A stretch of 64,000 bases of DNA from Abelmoschus esculentus (Eukaryota; Streptophyta; Magnoliopsida; Malvales; Malvaceae), in assembly GCA_035048815.1 (NCBI GenBank), contig JAUCBN010000016.1:2224501-2288500 (forward strand). The letters are read 5' to 3'. The position numbers and the translations under genes were made by a program. Within the stretch, counting starts at the first letter, position 1. The number at the start of each line of letters is the position of its first letter. Below are positions 47,775-58,955 of this stretch, piece by piece. Below the pieces are notes generated by a model. It did not search any database, had not been told where the DNA came from, and saw only the letters and a list, made by a program, of their open reading frames with translations.

Positions 47775-50700
47775 ATGGAGGACGCTAGAGAATCCCTTCT
47801 TTCCCCTCAGCTAGACGGCGACGGCGAGAAAAATCGCCTGCAGGAGCAGATACTTTCTAGACCATCAAACGGTTCCTCGTCGATCACCTTCACCGTAGGC
47901 ACTGAAGACATCCCTCCGATCACCGGCGTCCGTGACTTCTTCAGAAAATACCTGATTGAGTTCAAGAAACTCTGGTTCCTTGCAGGCCCCGCCATCTTCA
48001 CTTCCATCTGCCGATACTCTCTCGGAGCCGTTACTCAAGTTTGTTCCGGCCAAGTTGGTACTCTGGCTCTCGCCGCCGTTTCTGTCGAGAACTCCGTCAT
48101 TGCTGGCTTCTCCTTCGGGATCATGGTAAGTCTGTAAATCAAATTTCCATTGTTAACAGTTTTGATTTTGTCAGTTATGTTAATACTTGATTAAACTCCA
48201 TATTCCAATAGCTTGGCATGGGAAGTGCCCTCGAAACTCTATGCGGCCAAGCATTCGGCGCCGGGCAACTGGATATGCTAGGCGTATACATGCAAAGATC
48301 ATGGCTCATCCTCAACTCAACCGCTTTGCTCTTAAGCCTGTTATACATATTCGCCGCCCCAATTTTGCGGCTAATAGGCCAAACGGAGAGCATATCAAAG
48401 GCCGCCGGAATGTTCGCGATATGGATGATACCACAACTGTTTGCATATGCATTTAATTTTCCGATGGCGAAGTTCTTACAGGCGCAGAGCAAGATAATTG
48501 TGATGGCAGTGATAGCCGGTGTGGCATTGGTTCTACACATCGTCTTTAGTTGGCTCTTGATTTTGAAGCTGTCATGGGGCCTAGTGGGTGCAGCCGTGGT
48601 TTTGAACATGTCGTGGATTTTCATAATCGTGGCTAATTTTTTGTACATAATTAGCGGCACTTGTGGTCGGGCTTGGTCCGGTTTCTCTTTCAAGGCATTT
48701 CAGAATTTATGGGGATTTGTTAGATTGTCTTTAGCTTCAGCAATAATGCTATGGTAAGTCACTTAAACATAACATTTATGCTATATTTATTCATATTATA
48801 TTTGTATTTAAAAAATATATATATTTTTTTCAGTTTAGAGACTTGGTACTTTATGGCATTAATTCTGTTCGCTGGCTACCTCAAGGACGCTGAAGTTTCA
48901 GTGGATGCCTTATCTATCTGGTGAGTATACTTATTTAATTAATTTAAGAAATCTTTTCTTTTTTTAAATTTAAATCATCAATTTTAATTAGTGTTTAGGA
49001 AAATATTATTTTCTACTTATAGTCATAATACATAGAAAGAAAATTATTTTTATTTAATATTCAATTTTGCCAAAATTTCCTCTTATCATTGTCGGTAAAA
49101 AGTTTAACAAAGAAAAGAACAGGTACTCAAAAGAAATAGATGGAGGACAAGGGTTAGTCGTTTAGTAATGAGTAATAAATGGTGGTGCTAGCAGGTAGGG
49201 CCGGGAAAAAAAACTTTGATTATCCGGTTTGGTTTTTGACATGATAAGATTTAGTGAATTTTTATTTGGTATTGATTTTGGTAGGATCAGGATTAAATCT
49301 AAAATTTAGGTCCTGGTCATAATTGAGACCGAGATTAGATTTTGATTTTTTAGATCTGATATCCGGCGGGTACCTAGTAATACTGAGATCAATATCAAAT
49401 ATCGGGTATTTTTTTTCCTTATCAATCTTTCTTTTTATGTATAAATATTATGAGTATTACTAGTTTCAAAACTTTAATTTTAAGTCTATAATATTCTAAT
49501 TTTATTATTTAATATTATTATTGATGGTTAAATTTTTTTTCTCCAATTACTCAAATATTTTAAGAATAAATTAATTGACTGAGTACTCGATATTGAAACA
49601 GGTATCCACCAATAACAGGATCGGGTCTTAAAATTTAAGACTCACTATAATTGAGATCAAAACTATTTTAATTTTTAGAAATCAATAGTTACCGAACTAA
49701 ACCTAATACTATTTAAATTGATTGGGTATCCGATCTTACCTACCTTACTGACAGGCGAGGACAGCGATACGGCATTTAAGGCAGGCAATTAAGTCATAGG
49801 AGCAAATGATATGGACCTATCACACATGCACACACATGGATCACATGATATCTGATTTGACCCACCTGAGTATAAATATTTTAAACCTGGTTTATTTTAT
49901 TTGATTTTTTTAATAAAAAATAATTTGATATGTGTGGATAATATTTTAAATTTAATCTGATTTAATTTAATTTATAAAAAATTAATTTTAGGGGATATGA
50001 TTAAAAAATAATTTTAAAAACTAAATTATAAATAAAAAATTTAATTCAAAGATTTTATTAAAAAATAGAGAGATAAATATTATTATAAATATTCTAAAAA
50101 ATTTTAACAAAAAATTATATAATTAATCTCAGATCAGATATCAAACTTAAACCCAATTTTTTATTAAAAAATTTGATCCGACCAAACCGAACCAGATCAA
50201 AACTTAATTGGGTCTGAAAAAATGTAGATCTCTATATCTATGACTAGACTAAAGAACAAAGCTATGTATTAGTATTTGTCACTCTTACTTTTCAAAATTT
50301 AAAATTTAATAAACTTTTATATATCCTAATATATTTATTAGAAATAACAAGTCTCCAATGTTGACCTTGGCAGTATGAACATACTAGGGTGGACCGTCAT
50401 GATATCCATGGGGATGAATGCAGCTGTAAGGTAATATCAAGACTATAAGCAAAGTAACATTAATTTACTTATAAAATCACATAAAAAAACCCATAAACCT
50501 TTATAAATATCTGTATGACTGTGGCGCAGCGTTAGGGTTTCAAATGAACTCGGAGCCGGGCATCCAAGAACAGCCAAAATCGCATTATTTGCGGCGGTGA
50601 CATCTTCCTTCACGATGGGTGTCATAATCTCTCTTATTCTCATCATCTTTAAGAATGATTATCCCTACTTGTTCTCAAATGATTCTCAAGTGCAGCTTCT

Positions 50701-51607
50701 GGTTATAGAACTGACACCACTCTTGGCTCTTTGCATTATTATCAATAATGTTCAGCCTGTACTCTCGGGTATGTGTTCGAATCTTAATATTTATAATATA
50801 TTTACGTATATTGTTATGTCGTATTTTAATTTTATTGTATAGGAATGGCCATTGGAGCTGGATGGCAAACCACGGTTGCTTACATAAATATTACATGTTA
50901 CTATCTCTTTGGAGTTCCTTTAGGTCTTACATTAGGGTTCGGGCTTCAAATGGGTGTTAAGGTATGTATGTTTCTCCACGTGTCGGATCGTTATTGTTCA
51001 AGTTTAAATGAATAAATTATTTTTTTTTAAAAAGAGAGTTTTAATCACCTGTTCGATGGTGTTAAATATTATCTATAATTTTCATTTAATTATTTTTTTT
51101 ATTTTTTTGGCAGGGAATTTGGTGTGGGATGTTATTAGGAACAATAGTGCAAACTTGTGTGTTATTTGGAATGATTTACAAAACCGATTGGAACAAAGAG
51201 GTAAGAATTATGCTCGAACAAATATATAGGTTAAGATCAAGTTAAACGATATAAAACTTTTTAAATTTTTTATATATTTTTTGAATCGTTAGATGATTGA
51301 AACAGATGATTCAGATTAACTTTTTACTTTTTTCTTAAATCATAATCTTCATATAACCAACTGTTAATCTGAATTATCCGTTTCAACGATCCAACAATCT
51401 AAAAAAATATAAAACTTAAAAAGTTTTACACTGTGTAACTTGATCTTATCTCGTATATATAATGGAAATGTTATATCTAACTCGAGTCTTGAGTTATATA
51501 TATTCTTTCAGGCTTCCATTGCTGGGGAGAGGATAAAGAAATGGGGAGGTGACATTGATGACAAAGGGAAGACTGTGTTAGAAAATACTACTACTAGTTT
51601 TGATTGA
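47775..51607 (+). CDS. DTX29: MATE efflux transporter 2 of tandem array (DTX29-like)
   Basis: Eight exons: 47775-48125, 48212-48753, 48834-48920, 50374-50430, 50530-50768, 50843-50961, 51114-51200 and 51512-51607; 525 residues. The ATG of MEDARESLLSPQ was chosen; the frame is open upstream but lacks another ATG. Exon borders and phases match MATE genes 1 and 3 exactly. Family markers are intact: KLWFLAGPAIFTSICRYSLG, GMGSALETLCGQAFGAGQLD, SNELGAGHPRTAKIALFAAV and YKTDWNKEASIAGERIKKWG. Differences from copy 1 include CSGQVGTLALAA for the first loop and a longer C-terminus (VLENTTTSFD). Intron 3 is about 1.45 kb, far longer than in copy 3, apparently because of inserted sequence. No lesion was seen, so the gene should be functional, with substrate unknown. 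Confidence 0.94.
49200..49750. mobile_element. probable non-autonomous insertion in MATE gene 2 intron 3
   Basis: The remnant copy downstream (51627-52095) reads straight from GAGTAATAAATGGTGGGACT to CGAGGACAACGACAAGGCAT. Intron 3 has about 550 extra bases between the matching words. The extra part opens with GTAGGGCCGGGAAAAAAAAC and closes with GGGTATCCGATCTTACCTAC, a style common in hAT-derived elements. Ends and target duplication were not resolved. Confidence 0.4.
49857..50235. mobile_element. second probable insertion in MATE gene 2 intron 3
   Basis: Absent from the remnant copy at 51627-52095, which continues directly from CATGGATCACATGATATCT to ATGGCTAAAATATAGAAC. In the intron about 380 AT-rich bases with GATCCGACCAAACCGAACC intervene. 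ATATCT occurs on both sides, a possible partial target duplication. Confidence 0.4.
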
Positions 51608-51626
51608 AACTATAGACTGCTTGTAT

Positions 51627-52095
51627 CCGACAAAGGACAATGGTTGGTCGTTTAGTAATGAGTAATAAATGGTGGGACTGCCAGAAGGTGATTGACGAGG
51701 ACCGAGGACAACGACAAGGCATTTGACGCTGGTTGGTAATTAGGTCACAGGGATAAATGATATGGACCCAGACCCACTTTACATGCACACACATGGATCA
51801 CATGATATCTATGGCTAAAATATAGAACAAAAGCTATGTAGTAGTATTTGTTACTATTGATTTTTAAAATTAAAATTTAATAAACATTTATATCTCCAAT
51901 TTTAGTTTAACTTATGTTTTTTTTAATATTAAAATTTTAATATTTTTTTTGTATATCTTAATATTTGATTATAATTTCGTTTTGAGATGGACAATTATGT
52001 TATTCATGGAATATATATATTAGAATCAAGAAGTCTCGAATGTTGAATTTTGCGGTATGAACGGGGTGAACTGTCATAATATTCATGATCACTGA
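51627..52095 (+). pseudogene. remnant of a MATE gene intron 3 and exon 4
   Basis: Downstream of MATE gene 2, this piece matches the two ends of its intron 3 (for example TCGTTTAGTAATGAGTAATA and ACACACATGGATCACATGAT). It ends in a decayed exon 4, where TATGAACGGGGTGAACTGTC stands for TATGAACATACTAGGGTGGA. The splice acceptor AG has become GG. It is probably debris of unequal crossing-over in the array, and it records the intron before two insertions entered MATE gene 2. Confidence 0.65.
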
Positions 52096-52482
52096 AATTT
52101 TAGGGTAAATTCATTTTGATTACCGTAGTTTAAAATATTTGATAAAATTATTTAATTTTTAATACGTATTCAATAAAATTACTAAACTTTTAGTTAACCA
52201 AATTAACAATAATTAAAACAAAATCATCAAAATAAAACTTACATTTTTAACATTAACTTAAATAACATACCGTGATACAAATTAAAAATAAAAAAAAAAC
52301 ATCACTTATTTATATATAATTAAATTAAATATTAAAATTGATTGAGGATATAAAAATTATTATTGAAAATAATATTCTCATTATAAGAAAGGGTCATTCG
52401 AAAAAAATTATAAAATAAAAAAATAATAACTGTCAAGAGGTAAAATTAACATCTTTTGATTTAAATTTACCAGTAAATGAAA

Positions 52483-53998
52483 GGTATAAATATAATTTTA
52501 ACCCTTAACATTTACAGTTTTTGTCGTTTTGGCCCTTATTCTTTTTTGGGATAAATTTAGTCCTTAACCTATATCTTTTTGACAAATATCTTATTTTTTA
52601 ACTAGCTTGATGACTGAATCGTTAAAAATTTAACGATGATATATATATGGAATATAATTTTAAATGATATGGAATGTAACCTATCAAATATATATATATG
52701 GAATATAATTTTATTCTAGGCATAAAGTTAATTTTAACCCCTAACGTTTATAGTTTTTGTCATTTTGACCTTTATTTTTTGGGGATAAATTTAACCCTTA
52801 ACCTATATCTTTTTGACAAATAGCTTATTTTTTAACTAGTTTGATGACTAGATCGTTAAAAATTTAACAATGATATATATATATAGAATATAATTTTAAA
52901 TGACATAGAATATAACCTATCAAATACATATATATGTGTGAAATATAATTTTATTCTAATATAAAATATAAAATAATTAAAATTTAAATAAAATATTAAA
53001 AATTAATTAATTCTAAAATAAAAGATTATTAAACATTCTTAACTCTAACTACGATGAAATCAAAATCTTATTCAAATTGTGTTTATATTTTTTATTATAT
53101 TTCTTAATCTAAAATAAAAATATAAACAAAATTCGAATAAGATTTTGATTTTATCGTAGTCAGGGTTAAGAATATTTAATAATTTTTTATTTTAGAATTA
53201 TTTATTTTTTAATATTTTATTTGAATTTTAATTGTTTTATATTTTATATTAGAATAAAATTATATTCCATATATATATATATATGTATTTGATAGGTTAC
53301 ATTCAATGTCATTTAAAGTTATATTCTATATATATATCATCGTTAAATTTTTAACGGTCAAGTCATCAAGCTAGTTAAAAAATAAGCTATTTGTCAAAAA
53401 GATATAGGTTAAGGGCTAAATTTATCCCAAAAAGAGAATAAGGGCCAAAATGACAAAAACTATAAACGTTAAGGGTTAAAATTATCTTTATGTCTTTATT
53501 CTAATATAAAATATAAAACAACTAAAATCAAATAAAATATTAAAAATTAATTAATTCTAAAATAAAAAATTATTAAACATTCTTAACCCTAACTACGATA
53601 GAATCAAAATCTCATCTTAAAAAATATAAACACAATTAGAATAAGATTTTGATTTTATCGTAGTTAGGGTTAAGAATATTTAATAATCTTATATTTTAGA
53701 ATTAATTAATTTTTAATATTTTATTTGAATTTGAATTTTTTATATTTTATATTGGAATAAAATTATATTCCATATATATATATGCATTTGATAGATTACA
53801 TGCCATGTCACTTAAAATTATATTCCATATATATATGTATCATCGTTAAATTTTTAACGGTCCAATCATCAAGCTAGTTAAAAAATGAGATATTTGTCAA
53901 AAAGATATAGGTTATGAGCTAAATTTATCCAAAAAAAAAGAATAAGGGCCAAAACGATAAAAATTGTAAATGTTAAGGGTTAAAATTATCTTTATGCC
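52483..53998. mobile_element. Mutator-like foldback element, outer copy of a nested pair
   Basis: Perfect 9-bp target duplication TAAATGAAA at 52474-52482 and 53999-54007. Ends GGTATAAATATAATTTTAAC and, reverse complemented, GGCATAAAGATAATTTTAAC; the arms continue with TTGGCCCTTATTC and AACCTATATCTTTTTGACAA. An insertion of the same family (52719-53494) splits its left part; without it the outer element is about 731 bp. No coding capacity. Its right end is about 135 bases before the start codon of MATE gene 3, so it may form part of that promoter. Confidence 0.87.
52719..53494. mobile_element. Mutator-like foldback element, inner copy inserted in its own family
   Basis: Perfect 9-bp target duplication TTTATTCTA at 52710-52718 and 53495-53503. 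Ends GGCATAAAGTTAATTTTAAC and, reverse complemented, GACATAAAGATAATTTTAAC. Arms and the central hairpin (CTAACTACGATGAAATCAAA against TTTGATTTTATCGTAGTCAG) match those of the outer element. Confidence 0.87.
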
Positions 53999-54134
53999 TA
54001 AATGAAATTATAAATGGTATTTAAATACAAAACAGACTTTTATTACCTGTCGCCTCCATACTCATAAATTCACACAATTCATCATTCATATCATACCATA
54101 ACGGATAATCCATAATTCCTTGTTGTTGTCTCCT

Positions 54135-56318
54135 ATGGAGGACGCTAGGCAATCGCTCCTTCCCCCTCGTCTGGTCAGCGAAGACTACCGCCACCAGGAG
54201 CAATTACTTTCTAGACCCTCAAACAGCTCCTTCTCGTCGGCCACCTTCACCGCCGGTACTGACGACATCCCACCAATCAACGGCCTCCGTGACTTCTTCA
54301 GAGAATGCCTGAAAGAGTCCAAGAAGCTCTGGTTCCTCGCTGGCCCTGCAATCTTCACCTCCATCTGCCAATATTCTCTCGGGGCTGTAACTCAGGTCTT
54401 TTCCGGACAAATTGGCTCTCTGTCTCTCGCGGCTGTCACCGTTGAGAACTCCGTCATTGCCGGTTTCTCCTTCGGCGTCATGGTAAATCTGTAAATTAAA
54501 TTCCCATTGTAATTAACAGTTTTGATTTTATCAGTTATGTTAATAGTTGATTAAACTTGATTAATAGCTTGGCATGGGAAGTGCACTCGAAACACTATGT
54601 GGCCAAGCATTTGGAGCAGGGCAGCTTGATATGCTAGGGGTATACTTGCAAAGATCATGGCTCATCCTCAACTCAACGGCTGTTCTCCTAAGCTTGTTAT
54701 ACATATTCGCGGCTCAGATTTTGAGTCTAATAGGCCAAACGGAAAGCATATCGAAGGCTGCCGGAGTCTTCTCGATATGGATGATACCACAACTGTTTGC
54801 TTACGCATTCAACTTTCCTATGGCCAAGTTCTTACAGGCACAGAGCAAGATGATGGCGATGGCGGTGTTAGCCGGTGTGGCATTGGTTGTGCACGTTGGA
54901 TTGAGCTGGCTCTTGATGTTGAGGCTAGGATGGGGCCTGGCAGGTGCAGCCATTGTTTTGAATCTGTCGTGGATTTCCATAGACGTGGCTCAGTTTTTGT
55001 ACATAACTAGCGGCGCTTGTGGTCAAGCATGGACCGGATTCTCTTGGACGGCATTTCAACATTTATGGGGATTTGTTAGATTGTCTTTAGCTTCGGCAAT
55101 AATGCTATGGTAAGCGTAAGTTAGATTAAGTTTAATGGTTTAGAATTTATCGAGTAATTAAAATTACAATTCAATTGCAGTTTAGAGATTTGGTATTTCA
55201 TGGCATTGATTCTATTCGCTGGATACTTGAAGGACGCTGAAGTAATATCTGTAGATGCATTATCTATCTGGTGAGTCCATTTATTTTAAAATCAACCATT
55301 TTAGTCACTACATGTTGCTGATTACTGTTATATTTTGCAGTATGAACATATTAGGATGGACACTCATGATATCAATCGGAATGAATGCAGCTATAAGGTA
55401 ATACAGAACCTATAAGTTTATAAAATTAAATACAAAAAGCAATTGCTAATGATGGATGGGTGTATGTGGCAGCGTTAGGGTTTCAAATGAACTTGGAGCA
55501 GGCCATCCCAGAACGGCGAAACTGTCACTGGTGGTGGCGGTGGCATCTTCATTTGTGATTGGTGTCATAATCTCCCTCATTCTCCTCTTCTTTAGGAATG
55601 ATTATCCCTACTTCTTCTCAAATGACAGACAGGTTCAACAGCTCGTAATGGAACTCACTCCACTCTTGGCCCTTTGCATCATCATCAACACCGTGCAACC
55701 TGTGCTCTCAGGTTGTACCCTAATGTTTACAATTCGTTCTTATATATTATAATTGCAGAATCATGTTCTTAATAAGAAATCCATTCTGTACTATGCAGGA
55801 GTTGCCATTGGAGCTGGATGGCAAACTGCTGTTGCGTACGTGAACATTGCATGTTACTATCTTTTTGGAGTTCCTTTGGGCCTCATATTAGGTTTCTGGC
55901 TTCAAATGGGTGTCAAGGTATGTATTTTCTCATGTCATATGTTTATTGTTAAACCTCGATGCAGGGTAAACTACAACAAACGTCACTTAAATATTGTTAA
56001 AGTTTTATTTTGTTCACTCAATTATTAAAAGTTATATTTAAGTCACTCAATTGTTTTTTTTCTTTCGATAACTTGTCAGGGAATTTGGTCTGGGATGTTA
56101 TTAGGAACCGTGGTACAAACTTGTGTCTTATTTGTAATGATTTGCAAAACCAACTGGAACAAAGAGGTAAGAAAATACTCATAGTTTTATTTACATATGT
56201 AATTAAATGGTAAATTGACGTTATACAAATATTGTTGTAGGCTTCAATTGCAGTGGAGAGGATAAAGAAATGGGGAGGTGGCATGGACGACCAACTGCAA
56301 GAGGATGTTACATTTTAA
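54135..56318 (+). CDS. DTX29: MATE efflux transporter 3 of tandem array (DTX29-like)
   Basis: Eight exons: 54135-54482, 54568-55109, 55181-55270, 55341-55397, 55473-55711, 55799-55917, 56080-56166 and 56241-56318; 519 residues. Same exon plan as the other two copies except one extra codon (isoleucine) in exon 3 (DAEVISVDALS). Introns are the shortest of the three. Markers: KLWFLAGPAIFTSICQYSLG, GMGSALETLCGQAFGAGQLD, SNELGAGHPRTAKLSLVVAV and CKTNWNKEASIAVERIKKWG. Intron 1 and early exon 2 differ from copies 1 and 2, so this copy did not share their recent conversion. A nested foldback transposon ends about 135 bases upstream. Transport role as for the family; substrate unknown. Confidence 0.94.
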
Positions 56319-56349
56319 TAATAATAATAATAGTAATAATAATAATAAA
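56317..56349 (+). repeat. (TAA)n repeat at the stop codon of MATE gene 3
   Basis: About eleven TAA-like units with one TAG interruption start at the stop codon and run into the 3' UTR. Confidence 0.85.
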
Positions 56350-57152
56350 TCTTGAGTTTTGAAAATGTATGAGATTTTACTTTGCAGGTCTTAATTTTAT
56401 CTACTAGATTGATGTATACACTGTATTTTACAAAAAAATCCTCGGTATAAACAAAGTTAAGGATCAAACATGGAAATAAAGATTTAATTTAATCTAAATT
56501 AAAATGGATAAAGACCTAATATAGTGTGAGACCAGCATTATGGGAACAAACACCAGTAATTTTCTATGTACCTCGAAATATTGGTTTGAAATGTCTTGTG
56601 TTTTATATGTTAATTGTGTTAACATAAATACGATATAAATGATTTATTAGGTCAAAATTGTTAATATAAAATATGACATGGCCTCCCAGTGGTGCCGTTT
56701 AAATTTTTATCATCTCGTAATATTTTAACCAAAATATTTGTCTGACTTATATAAAAAAGATACGGAAAAAAAAATCTTCAAAACATTTAATAAAAATATT
56801 TAACGTTTTATTTCGTAACTCATATCAAAATTTTTATCATCCAATTATAATGACATGGCTTAAATTTTTATTTATTTAATTTTAAAATTTATTTTAAAAT
56901 ATGAAATTCTTAAGTAACCCCAAAGTTTTATTTTTAAACAAATCCTTAAATTACATCTTCCTTACCATCTTCCTTACCATCCAAAATCTCAGTGGTTCAC
57001 CTTTTTAGTTAAACTCAAATAACTTGTGAGTATAAGTGTCTTATTTTCTCCGTAGTCAAAAGAATAATGCAAAATACAGACGACTAAGTGAAGTAGAATT
57101 AGAAAACCCATGCACGTCTAGACGTAAACAATTGATACCACCGCAACACAGT
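56350..57152. other. intergenic region after the MATE array
   Basis: AT-rich with no recognised gene; contains the MATE 3 3' UTR. A short duplicated CATCTTCCTTAC lies near 56956-56979. Confidence 0.45.
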
Positions 57153-57348
57153 CATGGCGGAGCCACCTTGTCAATGAGCCAATGAGCGGTCAAATGACAC
57201 CCTAGAATTTTTAGATCGATATTTTTTATATGATTTATATATAATTTTTTTAAAAAATAATAATAAATAACGTTAATTTATAAACCATTGAAATCCAATA
57301 TAACTAAAAAAAATGATACCTTTTAAAAAAATTCTACCTTCACCCCTG
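57153..57348. mobile_element. hAT-like MITE
   Basis: About 196 bases between AACACAGT (57145-57152) and AACACAGC (57349-57356), an 8-bp duplication with one mismatch. Ends CATGGCGGAGCC and, reverse complemented, CAGGGGTGAAGG resemble the CAGGGGCGGA-type ends of plant hAT elements. Non-coding. Confidence 0.65.
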
Positions 57349-57722
57349 AACACAGCTAGTAAATAAACAGGGGGAAAGGGTAAAGATAGATGCATCATAT
57401 CCAACCATTCTCTAGAACAGAAGAAAGCAATGTCCACTCAGTAAGATTCATAACATTTCTATGGCAAAACTTATCAAATTCATCCCATATCTCTCAATGA
57501 CTGAATCAATGACTAATTAGCGTTTTAACTTAGATTTCCAAACCATGTCCATACCTAACTAGATCAAGGAAATGAAGCAGATCAAAACACATGAAAATAA
57601 GCAACATAAGATATATAGTTGAAGCAAAATTAAGAATTCTAATTTAAGGTCTCATTTCAAAAGAAAAGGTCCAGGAAAGAAATGTTATTTAGATAAAAAA
57701 GCAGAAGAAAAAAAATCAGAAC

Positions 57723-58163
57723 CTACGCGGTAAGAACAACAGCACCACCAGCCTCCTTGATCTTCTTCTCAGCAGTCTTGGACACCAACTTAGCCTTAAC
57801 CACGATCGGTTGATTCTCGGGCAACACACCTTTTCCCAGGACCTTAAAGTATCCGAACTGGGTCACGTCGATCATTGGCGCCGAGTCCTTGCTGGTCTTT
57901 GACTTGACGTCTTGTGGGACGAGAGACCAGAGTTTGTCGATGTTGACAATGGGGCAATAGAACTTGTTCCTGAGCTTGTGGAAATACCTCATACCGACCT
58001 TCCCGAAATACCCAGGGTGGTATTTGTCGAAGAGGATCCTGTGGTGGTGCATACCTCCGGCGTTTCCTCGACCTCCCGGATGCTTGCGATGTTTACCGAT
58101 ACGTCCATGGCCGGCGCTCACGTGGCCGCGCTTCTTGCGGTTCTTCCTGAAGCGGGTTGTCAT
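57723..58163 (-). CDS. RPL27A: 60S ribosomal protein L27a (uL15)
   Basis: Intronless, 146 residues, the usual length of plant L27a. The basic N-terminus MTTRFRKNRKKRGHVSAGHG, the Gly/His-rich GKHRKHPGGRGNAGG, the HHHRILFDKYHPGYFGKVGM segment and the C-terminal KAKLVSKTAEKKIKEAGGA are all present, so the protein looks complete. It is a core protein of the large cytosolic ribosomal subunit near the peptidyl-transferase region. The promoter carries a telo-box and site II elements. Arabidopsis RPL27aC (AT1G70600) lies between TAA1 and RAY1; the same three genes occur in this window. Confidence 0.98.
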   Translation of the reverse strand: MTTRFRKNRKKRGHVSAGHGRIGKHRKHPGGRGNAGGMHHHRILFDKYHPGYFGKVGMRYFHKLRNKFYCPIVNIDKLWSLVPQDVKSKTSKDSAPMIDVTQFGYFKVLGKGVLPENQPIVVKAKLVSKTAEKKIKEAGGAVVLTA

Positions 58164-58237
58164 TATTGGATATTCGGACTGGTCGGGGGGGGGGGGGGGG
58201 AGGGGAGGGGTAAGAGCGGCTGCGAGGAGAAATGAGC

Positions 58238-58373
58238 TTAGGGTTTGTGAAATTTTTATTGTGGTGGAAAACGATCGGAGCTTAGGGTTCGGCTGGTACC
58301 CAATTTGGGCTTAAAGGATGTGGAGCTAATTTAGGCTTAGGGTTGTAATATTTTGGCGAGATCGGGCTGGGCC
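58238..58373 (-). promoter_or_regulatory. telo-box and site II promoter motifs of RPL27A
   Basis: On the minus strand AAACCCTAA lies at 58246-58238, with further AACCCTAA words near 58282-58289 and 58336-58344. Site II type TGGGCT (58306-58311) and TGGGCC (58368-58373) are read on the plus strand. Telo-box plus site II is the known promoter combination of plant ribosomal-protein genes. Between this and the start codon is a run of 16 C residues on the minus strand (58185-58200) in a pyrimidine-rich leader. Confidence 0.7.
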
Positions 58374-58955
58374 TTAAGTAAGTAGGAAAAATATGATTCA
58401 ACAATAAATTGAATTAAAATATTATTATAATAAAATTTAAATATGATTAAACAAAAAATTGAATAATATCAGTAGATGAATATCAACAGAAATAAATAGT
58501 TAAAATATTTTCAATGAAAATATCTTTTTTTATATTTTAAAATTTTATTATTTTTTGTTTTATTTTCTATTTTTTAAATTTTATAACCAAACACTTTTGC
58601 TCAACGTTTTTTATTTTCCTCTACCGACTCTTATAATGAAAATAATCTGTCAATCGGATTAGCTCTTTGAAAGTCAACAATTTTTGGAAATGGAGTTGAC
58701 TTTTTAATACCGCAATACCTCACGTGGCCAGTGAGTATTCCCTGTCTTGGTGCTGAAAAACCTAACTTTTTAAGTGCTTCCCTCGTGAACTTTGTTTCCT
58801 TCTTTGTTCCCCTTCCACTCCATGGCTTGTTTTTTATCAGGTAAAGTTCCACTCTTTTCGTCTTTTCTCATTACCCATCAGATCATTCCTTCCCAATTCC
58901 AAAAATCAACCAATACCCACCAAGAACCTGCTTTCATTCTTCTGAGAACAACCCG
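58374..58955. other. bidirectional upstream region of RPL27A and RAY1
   Basis: Divergent spacer. The part from about 58640 is less AT-rich and probably RAY1 5' UTR. A minus-strand open frame at 58631-58852 (it contains GFSAPRQGILTGHVRYCGI) has no similarity I recognise. Confidence 0.45.

Noticed and set aside
58631..58852. Minus-strand open frame upstream of RAY1
   Set aside because: It lies in the probable RAY1 leader and no family or conserved motif was recognised.
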